A stretch of DNA of 63,154 bases from Neptuniibacter sp. UBA6509 (GTDB lineage Bacteria; Pseudomonadota; Gammaproteobacteria; Pseudomonadales; Balneatricaceae), in the NCBI GenBank assembly GCA_002435145.1, contig DJLT01000132.1, positions 1-63,154 on the forward strand. The letters are read 5' to 3'. Below the pieces are notes generated by a model. It saw nothing but the letters and a program-made list of their open reading frames with translations, ran no database searches and was not told the origin of the DNA. The translations under genes were made by a program, and so were the position numbers. The number at the start of each line of letters is the position of its first letter. Position 1 is the stretch's first letter. This document shows positions 56,461 to 63,154 of the stretch, one piece after another.

Positions 56461-56638
56461 TTCTAAACTGAATCTCTCGAATAGAAAACCCTGCGTTAGA
56501 GAGTATTGCTATGAATAGTAGCGTATGATCCCTGTTTTTATGTACCGCCCTTGATAGCTATCCAGACGGTTGCTTTGCAGTCCTTCACTTTGGCCATCTT
56601 TGCGCCTAATACGACCTGAATTTACACTGGAGATAGCG

Positions 56639-57199
56639 ATGCCTAATTGTAATTTTTATGCGGCAGATAATGATTTTAAAATGATTTTGGATCTCATTTT
56701 TAATGAGCTGAAATGTAATGTTTATCAAAAATACTCTGAACCGGATACGGAATTAGTACAGTTTCATAATAGTGCAGAGGTGATTAAGTATTATCAGCTT
56801 AATAATTTCTCTTCGCAGTTAGGCAAAACAGCGACATTGATGTTGTGGCCTACTGAAGCGTCGGATAACTTCGTTATTACACAGCAGGTTGTGACGTCTC
56901 GAAAGTTTAAAGGTGCAACACGCTATCGTGCGGAAGGTTGGGGCCTTATTCAGTTAGAACTTAAGAGTAATAGTGTGAAAGGGCTGAATGCTAGCCAAAC
57001 CAATAACAGCACTGAAAAACGTGCGAAAGCTTGGGAACCTAAAAGCCAAGATAGCCTTGGTTTAGTTGAAGAGTGGAAATGGAATGTGGTTGTCCGCACA
57101 GCTAAAAAGTTGAATGACTACATCTTGAATAAATCGAATAAAAAAGTTGGCTCTGTTGCAGTCATGCCTTGCGCTGAGAAACTCGCTTTGGCTGAATAA
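56639..57199 (+). CDS. Protein of unknown function
   Basis: 186 residues from the ATG at 56639, supported by GGAG six bases upstream; the frame extends upstream to a TTG at 56570. Soluble, no signal peptide. It begins MPNCNFYAADNDFKMILDLI and has a Trp-rich middle (YRAEGWGLIQLEL, EEWKWNVVVRTAKKLN). No family recognised. Immediately downstream lies a decayed GGDEF fragment. Confidence 0.75.
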   Translation: MPNCNFYAADNDFKMILDLIFNELKCNVYQKYSEPDTELVQFHNSAEVIKYYQLNNFSSQLGKTATLMLWPTEASDNFVITQQVVTSRKFKGATRYRAEGWGLIQLELKSNSVKGLNASQTNNSTEKRAKAWEPKSQDSLGLVEEWKWNVVVRTAKKLNDYILNKSNKKVGSVAVMPCAEKLALAE

Positions 57200-57233
57200 G
57201 TAAGAAGGGGAGAGAGCGTTCTATTTAGGTTCC

Positions 57234-57401
57234 TTAGTTAGGCATGAGTTTTACATTGTTCCTATTTAAATCTTTTGCTTGATAGAGCGCTTGGTCCATT
57301 CGTGAGAAGATACTGTCACCATTATCGTGAGTATTAAATTCGGTGACGCCAAAGCTACAAGTGACTTGTATGTTTTGATGGCTTCTAAGGTCATAAATAT
57401 A
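57234..57401 (-). pseudogene. Remnant of a GGDEF-domain (diguanylate cyclase) gene
   Basis: Read on the minus strand, about 50 codons give the C-terminal end of a GGDEF domain: IQVTCSFGVTEFN followed by MDQALYQAKDLNRNNVKLMP and a stop codon. SFGV and the ALYQAK-xx-N-RN pattern are the last conserved blocks of the family. Reading upstream, the frame hits TAG at about 57402 and the GGDEF active site is missing. The break lies about 55 bp from the Lrp gene's stop, which hints that insertion of the Lrp-leuA segment removed the rest. Confidence 0.75.
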
Positions 57402-57456
57402 TGACTAATCTCACCGTGTGAAGCCTAGTGTGGAAATTACCCTGATTCAAAAAATC

Positions 57457-57945
57457 TCAACGCTCAACGTAATCCAGTGGCATAGCGGTGCTGTCCACGA
57501 CTTTACGCATAATAAACGCGGATTTAACCCCCGTTACGCCGCGTATACGGGTGATTTTCCCTAACAAAATATCTTGGTATCTATCCATATCGGGCACCGC
57601 TACTTTCAGTTGGTAGTCAGCGTCGTGCCCTGTAATGAGGTAGCACTCCATCACTTCGGGCAGTGATTGAATCGTACGCTCAAACTCCTCAAATCGCTCA
57701 GGGATATGTTTATCCATACTGATATGCAGTAGAGCGAACAGATTAAGATCGATCGCCTTCTCATTTAAACGAAAGACCCTGTCACGAATAACCCCGGACT
57801 CTTCCAATGCTTTCACTCTGCGTGAGCAAGGAGCCGCGGTTAAACCGACCCGATCGGCCAGATCTTGATTGGAGAGGTCGCCGTTCTCTTGTAACTCGTG
57901 CAATATTTTTAGATCAAAGCGGTCAAGTGAGACAGAAGATTTCAT
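57457..57945 (-). CDS. Lrp/AsnC family transcriptional regulator
   Basis: 162 residues, typical Lrp size. N-terminal helix-turn-helix (DRFDLKILHELQENGDLSNQ and RVGLTAAPCSRRVKALEESG) and C-terminal RAM ligand domain (VMECYLITGHDADYQLKV). It is divergent from leuA across 508 bp, so it probably senses leucine or a related amino acid and controls leuA; this is inference from context. Confidence 0.93.
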   Translation of the reverse strand: MKSSVSLDRFDLKILHELQENGDLSNQDLADRVGLTAAPCSRRVKALEESGVIRDRVFRLNEKAIDLNLFALLHISMDKHIPERFEEFERTIQSLPEVMECYLITGHDADYQLKVAVPDMDRYQDILLGKITRIRGVTGVKSAFIMRKVVDSTAMPLDYVER

Positions 57946-58453
57946 GGTTTTTATCTTGATAGCAATTATTGTTGAGTATTTAGAATAATTGCTTTTGTTT
58001 AATTGCGCAAATTGTTAAAAGTTGGCTGATTAAGAACGGTAATTGCGCACAATGCGCTATAAACTTATCTTCATCGGTTGAGAACTTATTTAAAGGCAAT
58101 TTTAAGGACGTAGAGAAAGCGAACTTAAAGCAAGTTTTAAATAGGGAGGTTATAAATCACATACCAATCAGTATGTGAGGGAGCAATCACCAAAAGTGAG
58201 CGTCACCAGCCAAACAGGGTTTATCGAACTCTCTCTCAGTGTCACAAGCGCAAGCTGATTAGAACGACCTGCTAAAAAAGAATCGGCTAAGAAAACACCG
58301 GATTCAATACCCCGCTGTCTTGTTTGTTATCAATCTAGACAGTGGGTTTAGCACGCCCTTCATACAAAAAATTAATCATTAGGTTTTAATCGATCTAATA
58401 GATAGCACTACTAAATAGACAGCACTACTAATAGCACAGCATAGGAAAGCGTT
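57946..58453. other. Lrp/leuA divergent control region and leuA leader
   Basis: 508 bp with no gene. Structured elements: a perfect 7-bp hairpin CACATAC/GTATGTG (58159-58178) and a 10-bp stem at 58311-58346 (listed separately), then near-repeats of AGCACTACTA (about 58404-58433) close to the leuA ribosome site. I found no leucine-codon-rich leader peptide. It could be a structured leader of the kind reported upstream of leuA in Halomonas, but I cannot confirm that. Confidence 0.45.
58311..58346 (+). promoter_or_regulatory. Stem-loop in the leuA leader
   Basis: CCCGCTGTCT pairs with AGACAGTGGG (one G-U pair, 10 bp) around a 16-base loop, about 110 bases before the leuA start. It is followed by TTTA, so it is not a strong terminator but might be an attenuator-like element. 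Confidence 0.45.
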
Positions 58454-60124
58454 ATGTTTGATCATCGCAAATATCGTCGTTTTGAAACTGTCCGTTTGAC
58501 TGACCGTACATGGCCAGATCAAGAGATAAATAAAGCACCAGATTGGTGTAGTGTGGATCTGCGAGACGGCAATCAGGCGCTGATCAACCCTATGTCAGTT
58601 GAACAAAAAACTAAAATGTTCACGCTATTGGTTAAGCTTGGTTTTAAAGAGATCGAAGTCGGTTTTCCCTCGGCATCTCAGCCAGATTTTGATTTTGTGC
58701 GTAAATTGATCGAAGAGAAGCGCATTCCTGAAGACGTAACCATTCAGGTGTTAACGCAAGCACGGGAAGCGTTGATCAAACGTACCTATGAAGCGTTAGA
58801 CGGTGCGAAACGCGCGATTGTACATGTGTATAACTCCACCTCGGTTGTACAGCGTGAACAAGTTTTCAATATGAGCCGCGATGAAATCAAAACGATTGCT
58901 GTTCAGGGGGCATCATGGGTGCGAGATTATGCGGCTCAATACCCTGCAACCCAATGGCAGTTTCAATACTCCCCCGAAAGCTTTACCGGCACAGAGATGG
59001 ATTACGCCGTAGAGGTGTGTGATGCCGTCATTACGCAATGGAAACAAACAGCCGATCAGAAAGTTGTGATTAACCTACCGGCGACGGTAGAGATGTCGAG
59101 CCCCAATGTATTTGCCGATCAGGTTGAATACTTTTGCCGCCACTTAAAACAGCGCGATCAAGTACGTATTAGCCTACATACCCATAATGATCGGGGTTGT
59201 GGTGTTGCCGCTGCTGAATTGGGTGTAATGGCCGGTGCAGACCGTGTCGAAGGCACGCTGATGGGTAATGGCGAGCGCACTGGTAACATGGATATCATCA
59301 CCATGGGTATGAACTTGTACTCACAAGGGATCGATCCTGAATTGGATTTCTCGGATATTCCAGAGATTATCGAAGTTGTAGAATACTGTAATGAGCTTCC
59401 TGTTGCCGCACGTCACCCGTGGGCTGGTGAACTGGTTTATACCGCTTTTTCTGGAAGCCATCAGGATGCGATTCGTAAATCCGTTAACTATCACAAAGAG
59501 CACAATCAACTGCACTGGGATGTGGCCTACTTGCCGATCGACCCGCGTGATATTAGCCGTGAATATGAAGCGGTTGTACGTATCAACAGTCAAAGCGGAA
59601 AAGGCGGCGTCGCACTGGTACTAGAGCGTGATTTTGGTATTGAGCTACCTAAATGGATGCACACGCCTTTAAGTAAAAAAGTACAAAGTGCCGCAGAGGA
59701 GCAAGGGATAGAGGTATCGCCGAGCTCTATTAAAGCGATCTACGAACAATCTTTTGTAACGGTGGCACCTCAGTGGCAGTTAAGTGATTACGAACTGCAT
59801 ACAGAATCAAGCCAAGTCACTGCCCAGTTCACGATTGGCAGCACCCAATTTTCAGGCAAAGGCGCAGGCGCTTTAGAAGCTCTTTGCGATGCGCTAGCGT
59901 CCGAATACCGCTGCACCATTGAGGTTAGCCAGTTTGACGAACATTCAATTGGGGCAGGAACCGATGCGCAAGCGCTGGCTTCAATTTGTGTCGCGATTAA
60001 TGGTGCTGTGGAATATGCGGTAGCGACTAATGAGGATACTTCGGCTGCGGCGCTTCAAGCGATGTTGACGGCGTTTAGTCGCGGACGGGTTGGTGCGGAG
60101 AAGGAAGCAGAAAGGGTGGCTTGA
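58454..60124 (+). CDS. leuA: 2-isopropylmalate synthase
   Basis: 556 residues, the longer class of LeuA found in Pseudomonas and Corynebacterium. First step of leucine synthesis: acetyl-CoA plus 2-oxoisovalerate. Catalytic metal-site motif WCSVDLRDGNQAL, central SLHTHNDRGCGVAAAELG, and a C-terminal regulatory domain (about 430-556) that would bind leucine. AGGA seven bases before ATG. The gene looks somewhat more GC-rich than its neighbours by eye. No leuBCD nearby. Confidence 0.97.
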   Translation: MFDHRKYRRFETVRLTDRTWPDQEINKAPDWCSVDLRDGNQALINPMSVEQKTKMFTLLVKLGFKEIEVGFPSASQPDFDFVRKLIEEKRIPEDVTIQVLTQAREALIKRTYEALDGAKRAIVHVYNSTSVVQREQVFNMSRDEIKTIAVQGASWVRDYAAQYPATQWQFQYSPESFTGTEMDYAVEVCDAVITQWKQTADQKVVINLPATVEMSSPNVFADQVEYFCRHLKQRDQVRISLHTHNDRGCGVAAAELGVMAGADRVEGTLMGNGERTGNMDIITMGMNLYSQGIDPELDFSDIPEIIEVVEYCNELPVAARHPWAGELVYTAFSGSHQDAIRKSVNYHKEHNQLHWDVAYLPIDPRDISREYEAVVRINSQSGKGGVALVLERDFGIELPKWMHTPLSKKVQSAAEEQGIEVSPSSIKAIYEQSFVTVAPQWQLSDYELHTESSQVTAQFTIGSTQFSGKGAGALEALCDALASEYRCTIEVSQFDEHSIGAGTDAQALASICVAINGAVEYAVATNEDTSAAALQAMLTAFSRGRVGAEKEAERVA

Positions 60125-60547
60125 GTTAGTTTTCGGAGATAAGGATATATCTTAGATAAATAGAGCCTGCTTTTTTGTGAAAGCGGGCTTTTTTGTGTTT
60201 GGGGTCTGTTTTGGGTTTGAGGCTTAATTCTCAGTAAGTCATATTTAGTCTAGGTGTGCGTCTAAAGAGGTAGCTGGGTTTGTTGTTTTGACAGCCTTGT
60301 TGCGTTACAAATGTATGTAAATTAGACAGATGGAAGTCGGGCGAGGGTCGAGTTACGGAGCCTTTGTGAGAAGAGCATGTAGATCAATTGATTTACAGCA
60401 TGCGCGGTTTGTCAGGGAAGGTGTCTGTGTTTTTCTATAGTTTTTCCTTCCTTTTCAAAATGTTATGTTTGGTTTTGGTTTATTGCGGGGTGGGTACACG
60501 GAGCCCTGTGTATGCAAATGTTATGCATTTCGAGAGTACAGGTGTAC
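60125..60547. other. Intergenic region after leuA
   Basis: 423 bp. It holds the leuA terminator and then AT-rich DNA without a convincing gene. A 77-codon frame at 60388-60621 overlaps the next gene in another frame and lacks a ribosome site; rejected. Confidence 0.4.
60162..60195 (+). terminator. Intrinsic terminator after leuA
   Basis: GCCTGCTT and AAGCGGGC pair (one wobble) around a short loop, followed by a run of T residues, about 40 bp past the leuA stop. Confidence 0.88.
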
Positions 60548-61117
60548 ATGGAACATTTAGTAAAAATAATAGATTCAGTCGTATGGCCAATTGCGGCTGT
60601 TTGGCTTGGTTATATATTTAAAGGTGAACTTAGGGCACTTCTTGGAAGAATGTCTCAGTTTAAATATAAAGATGTAGAAGCAAAGTTTGATAAACAACTT
60701 AATAAAGCTGAAATTACAGCAAGTAATTTGAAAAAAGAGCTTCCAAAAAATTGGGAGAAGGCAACAACTCGAGCTGCTTTAACTCAATATGAACAATTTA
60801 AACGTATAGCAGAGGCATCGCCAAGAGCCGCAATCCTTGAAGCTTGGTTAGATGTCGAAATTGCTGTTTCTGCGGCAGCTGAAAAAGCTGGTCTTGAATC
60901 TAATCCGCGATCACCCGCTTTGCTTGCTGAACATTTAATAGCATTGAAGCATATCCCAGAAGAAACATTGTCGGTGTTCCACAGTTTGAGAAAACTAAGG
61001 AATCAAGCTACACATATGCCTGATTTTACTCTTACAGAGGAAGAGGCTGAAAGGTATTTAGACTTAGCATTAAAAGTGGCAAATACATTCCGAAGCTATG
61101 CCGTAAAAAATGTCTAA
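60548..61117 (+). CDS. Membrane-anchored protein with HEPN-type RX4H motif, unknown function
   Basis: 189 residues from the ATG at 60548 (AGG about five bases upstream); the frame also runs upstream to 60512. One N-terminal transmembrane helix (about 10-24), a helical linker (35-75), then a helix bundle (about 85-185) ending in RKLRNQATHMPDF. R151-xxxx-H156 matches the RX4H signature of HEPN-fold proteins, many of which are RNases, and the context RN-xx-TH is like DUF4145-type HEPN proteins. First of two such genes; no known family assigned. Confidence 0.72.
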   Translation: MEHLVKIIDSVVWPIAAVWLGYIFKGELRALLGRMSQFKYKDVEAKFDKQLNKAEITASNLKKELPKNWEKATTRAALTQYEQFKRIAEASPRAAILEAWLDVEIAVSAAAEKAGLESNPRSPALLAEHLIALKHIPEETLSVFHSLRKLRNQATHMPDFTLTEEEAERYLDLALKVANTFRSYAVKNV

Positions 61118-61133
61118 AAAGCTGTTCAAGTGG

Positions 61134-61196
61134 GATAAATAACGGTTGGCTGGTTCTGCTTCGTTATACATTTGAGCCAACTACAGGGCGTTAGGC
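61134..61196. other. attC-like imperfect inverted repeat
   Basis: Between the two HEPN-type genes. Outer arms TAACG and CGTTA and inner arms TTGGCT and AGCCAA form a long imperfect hairpin ending in GCGTTAGGC, which fits the integron core site GTTRRRY. It starts 17 bp after one stop codon and ends 55 bp before the next start, as attC sites do. The left arm departs from the consensus RYYYAAC and its spacer is short, so this could be a decayed site. Confidence 0.4.
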
Positions 61197-61251
61197 ATCC
61201 GTAACATCAAGTTGCTTTGCAACACGAAAAAGTTATTTAAGTTGTGAATAT

Positions 61252-62256
61252 ATGGATATTTTAAAAGAAATTAAGAATAAAATTGACTTAGTTAATGAAG
61301 GAGATCGGCCTAATGGAATTAAGGCGGTTCTAGTTCATATAGAAGTATCGGAAAGGTATTACGGCTTAGGCCTTGAAGGTAGCGACTATTATTTTACTGA
61401 TGTTGTATATAGAACAAACCATGCTTTTGAAGGAATTTTGAAAGAAGCCTATGAAATCCTAGAGGACCAAAACGCTTCAAGAAAAACACCTTACGAAATA
61501 GAACAGTATTTGTCCGAGAGTTCCATACTTAATGGACGTGTGATGGCATTATTTTCTAACTATAGACAGAACTGGAGAAATCCATCAACTCACGATTACC
61601 AGCTTTCATTTGATAGTCATGAAGCATTTATGGCGATTGTTACTGTTTCATCGTTCGTAAACATACTACTAGATCAAATTGTTGAAAAACTATCCTTTAA
61701 ATCAACATTAAGAAGAACTGCCAGTTTTATTGAATCCGAAAAGAAATCTTTGGAACATTATACTGAATTAAGCTTCTTTAAAAAGTTGGTTGAAGTCTTA
61801 AAGAGCTATTCGTCGTTCTATATCAGGAACCATGAAAGTCTCTCAAAATATCCTGAAGCTGAGCTGTTGGGGTCATTATCAGGTTATGTCTCTTCTTTTG
61901 AACCGAACTGGACGTTATCAACTAACGAAAAAATAGAAATAGGTAGTAGCAGGGTATATATCGATTTAGTTGTATCTGATAGTCAAGAAAAAGTGATAGT
62001 TGAACTGAAACGGGGGAGGGACTATAGCGCATTCTATGATCACATTAATACTGCCGAAGAGCAGGTTAAAAACTATATGTCCGCAAGCGGAATAGAGTGT
62101 GGGATTGCGTTCTATACTCCAGTTAAAACTGATGATGAAATAATTACTACCAATGAGCTAGGCAAGGCTGACAGCCTAGTTATCATTCACTCTGTGCCAC
62201 CGGGTGCTATACCTACAAAAGAAGAAATAGAGGAAATGGATAGGTTCTACGAATAA
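61252..62256 (+). CDS. HEPN-like / PD-(D/E)XK nuclease-like protein
   Basis: 334 residues, soluble. The N-terminal half (about 1-150) is helical and contains RNPSTH (R109 to H114), an RX4H HEPN signature. The C-terminal half (about 225-300) has the restriction-endonuclease core: YIDLVV (D238), VIVELKRG (E251, K253), then QVKNYM with Q271. Together these suggest an RNase-like or nucleotide-sensing HEPN domain joined to a DNA nuclease. The start codon has no clear ribosome site. AT-rich codon use, accessory neighbourhood. Not matched to a named defence system; function is inferred only. Confidence 0.75.
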   Translation: MDILKEIKNKIDLVNEGDRPNGIKAVLVHIEVSERYYGLGLEGSDYYFTDVVYRTNHAFEGILKEAYEILEDQNASRKTPYEIEQYLSESSILNGRVMALFSNYRQNWRNPSTHDYQLSFDSHEAFMAIVTVSSFVNILLDQIVEKLSFKSTLRRTASFIESEKKSLEHYTELSFFKKLVEVLKSYSSFYIRNHESLSKYPEAELLGSLSGYVSSFEPNWTLSTNEKIEIGSSRVYIDLVVSDSQEKVIVELKRGRDYSAFYDHINTAEEQVKNYMSASGIECGIAFYTPVKTDDEIITTNELGKADSLVIIHSVPPGAIPTKEEIEEMDRFYE

Positions 62257-62573
62257 AGAATAAAGTAAGAAGAGACAGGCACTCTTCAAGAAGAGCTATT
62301 AGTTTCTAATTCGATGCATGTGTATTTCTTCGGTTGTTAGGTAGGATTGGTTAGGTGGGTGGTTTAAGAAGCTATTTGTGCGTTTAGGTCCTTTTTAGCT
62401 CGATAGCCTTCCTCAGCGGTTTAGCTGATTCCTTTTGGCTGCTGGTGGTTCTTCTTTTTTATTCTTCAGGGTTTAGAGGAGAATAAGAAGGGACAGACAC
62501 TTTTCAAATAGTAGAATGTCAGAATTTGGAAGTGTTTATACTTCCGTAGACACTACCGGAGTTGTTTTGAGTG
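62257..62573. other. Intergenic region with repeat copies
   Basis: 317 bp holding one full copy (62268-62322) and one partial copy (62486-62507) of the 55-bp repeat family. The rest is AT-rich; a GTTAGGT at 62336 partly resembles an integron core but has no partner arm. Confidence 0.5.
62268..62322 (+). repeat. 55-bp direct repeat, copy 1
   Basis: Starts AGAAGAGACAGGCACTCTTC and ends TCGATGCATGTG. Internally CTCTTC-AA-GAAGAG is self-complementary. Nearly identical to copies at 62910, 62970, 63029 and 63100. Confidence 0.85.
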
Positions 62574-62882
62574 ATGGGCAATAATAAAAACTATTTGGTT
62601 TGGGGCATAGGTATTCTTTTCTTTATCATGTTCCCCATAGTCGCTGGCTACTCCGTAGTTCTTTTTGATGGGGAATGGTTTGTTTTCTTAGGTTTGTATG
62701 TATTTTTCTTTCATTGGGTGGTTAATATTTTACTAGGAAAAAATATTACCTTACCGTATGGAGGAGAAGAATTAATTGCTGGGAGTAATTCGGTGATACG
62801 AACTATTGTTTTTTTACTGTCATTATCAATGTGTGGAGCAGTTATGGTGGCTGTTGTAAATCAGTTAAATAAGTCAGGATAA
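62574..62882 (+). CDS. Small polytopic membrane protein, unknown
   Basis: About 102 residues. Three hydrophobic spans (about 8-27, 33-53, 76-95) and short charged loops; begins MGNNKNYLVWGIGILFF. The ATG at 62574 is preceded by GTG at 62571, and GGAG lies about 10-13 bases upstream, so either could initiate. Its stop codon coincides with the start of a repeat copy. No family recognised. Confidence 0.6.
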   Translation: MGNNKNYLVWGIGILFFIMFPIVAGYSVVLFDGEWFVFLGLYVFFFHWVVNILLGKNITLPYGGEELIAGSNSVIRTIVFLLSLSMCGAVMVAVVNQLNKSG

Positions 62883-63154
62883 GAAGGGACAGGCACTTTT
62901 CAAGAAATAAGAAGGGACAGGCGCTCTTTAAGAAGGTCTGTGAATTTCTAATTCGATGCATGTGAAATTAGAAGGGACAGGCGCTCTTCAAGAAGGTCTG
63001 TTAATTTCTAATTCGATGCCTGGAGATAAGAAGGGACAGGCACTCTTCAAGAAGAGCTATTAGTTTCTAATTTGATGCATGTGTATTTTTCCGAAGATAA
63101 GAAGGGACAGGCACTCTTCAAGAAGAGCTATTAGTTTCTAATTTGATGCATGTG
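62879..63154 (+). repeat. Array of 55-bp direct repeats (partial plus four full copies)
   Basis: One partial unit (about 62879-62907) and full 55-bp copies at 62910-62964, 62970-63024, 63029-63083 and 63100-63154, all on the same strand, starting AGAAGGGACAGGC and ending near GATGCATGTG. Gaps between copies are 5, 4 and 16 bases. The array reaches the window edge. Copies differ by a few substitutions (CACTCTTC versus CGCTCTTC; AAGAGCTATTAG versus AAGGTCTGTTAA), giving two sub-types. Confidence 0.9.

Noticed and set aside
60240-60350. A second integron-type core site before the first HEPN-type gene
   Set aside because: GTTACAA does not fit GTTRRRY, and no pairing arms were found.
60388-60621. 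A 77-codon plus-strand frame before the first HEPN-type gene
   Set aside because: No ribosome site, overlaps the better-supported gene in another frame, and has no recognisable domain.
62879-63154. CRISPR array
   Set aside because: Repeat units are 55 bp, gaps between them are only 4 to 16 bases and not spacer-sized, and there are no cas genes.
1-63154. rRNA, tRNA and insertion-sequence genes
   Set aside because: No cloverleaf-like tRNA, rRNA segment or transposase reading frame was recognised by eye; a covariance-model scan would be decisive for RNAs.

Overview
The window is a chromosomal segment of a marine-type gammaproteobacterium, most likely an Oceanospirillales relative (Neptunomonas, Neptuniibacter or Amphritea-like). 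This rests on the gene content and order (dusB-fis-purH-purD, aroQ-accB-accC, slyX and plsB, rsmJ, uppP, mpl-ubiX, prkA-yeaH-spoVR) and on AT-rich intergenic DNA; no rRNA or tRNA gene was seen. Genus-level placement is inference.

Layout. 1-4.8 kb: stress/starvation operon prkA-yeaH-spoVR (minus). 5.0-9.3 kb: branched-chain amino acid catabolic operon, an amino-acid dehydrogenase followed by E1alpha, E1beta and E2 of a 2-oxoacid dehydrogenase (minus, coupled by ATGA overlaps, no E3). 9.7-16.9 kb: cell-envelope island with a YkuD L,D-transpeptidase, a membrane protein and a TPR lipoprotein that all end in a similar NTF2-like domain, followed by a LysM-FecR protein translationally coupled to a CHASE2 membrane protein with no output domain. 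17-25.8 kb: housekeeping block purD, purH, fis, dusB, a zinc-ribbon DUF3426 protein, prmA, accC, accB, aroQ (minus). 26-43.6 kb: mixed housekeeping and small genes: orphan ParA ATPase, ppa, fbp, mpl, ubiX, tsaB, uppP, rsmJ, plsB, slyX, a membrane-tethered cold-shock-domain protein, a DsbA-like protein, a tautomerase, a DHH phosphoesterase, lemA and an M48 peptidase. 43.8-55.4 kb: folX and a large nitric-oxide/cyclic-di-GMP signalling cluster. The H-NOX sensor, its histidine kinase and two response regulators run on the minus strand. Divergently, an HTH response regulator, a REC-GGDEF-EAL phosphodiesterase, a REC-HDOD protein, a PhnD-like periplasmic binding protein, a second histidine kinase and a second REC/degenerate HD-GYP protein run on the plus strand.

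55.6-60.2 kb: rsuA-like pseudouridine synthase, an unknown protein, a decayed GGDEF fragment, and a divergent Lrp/AsnC regulator and leuA pair with a 508-bp leader/intergenic region. 60.3-63.2 kb: accessory DNA with two unknown proteins carrying HEPN-type RX4H motifs (one also has a PD-(D/E)XK-like core) separated by an attC-like stem, a small membrane protein, and a family of 55-bp direct repeats running off the window end.

The most interesting part is the NO/c-di-GMP cluster. It puts in one place components that I recall as dispersed in Shewanella (H-NOX, HnoK, HnoB, HnoC and HnoD types) and adds a PhnD-like receptor, a second kinase, an HDOD protein and a second degenerate HD-GYP protein. 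The HEPN/nuclease pair in the accessory tail is the best candidate for an undescribed defence or toxin-like locus. All homology statements come from reading the sequence; no database search was run.
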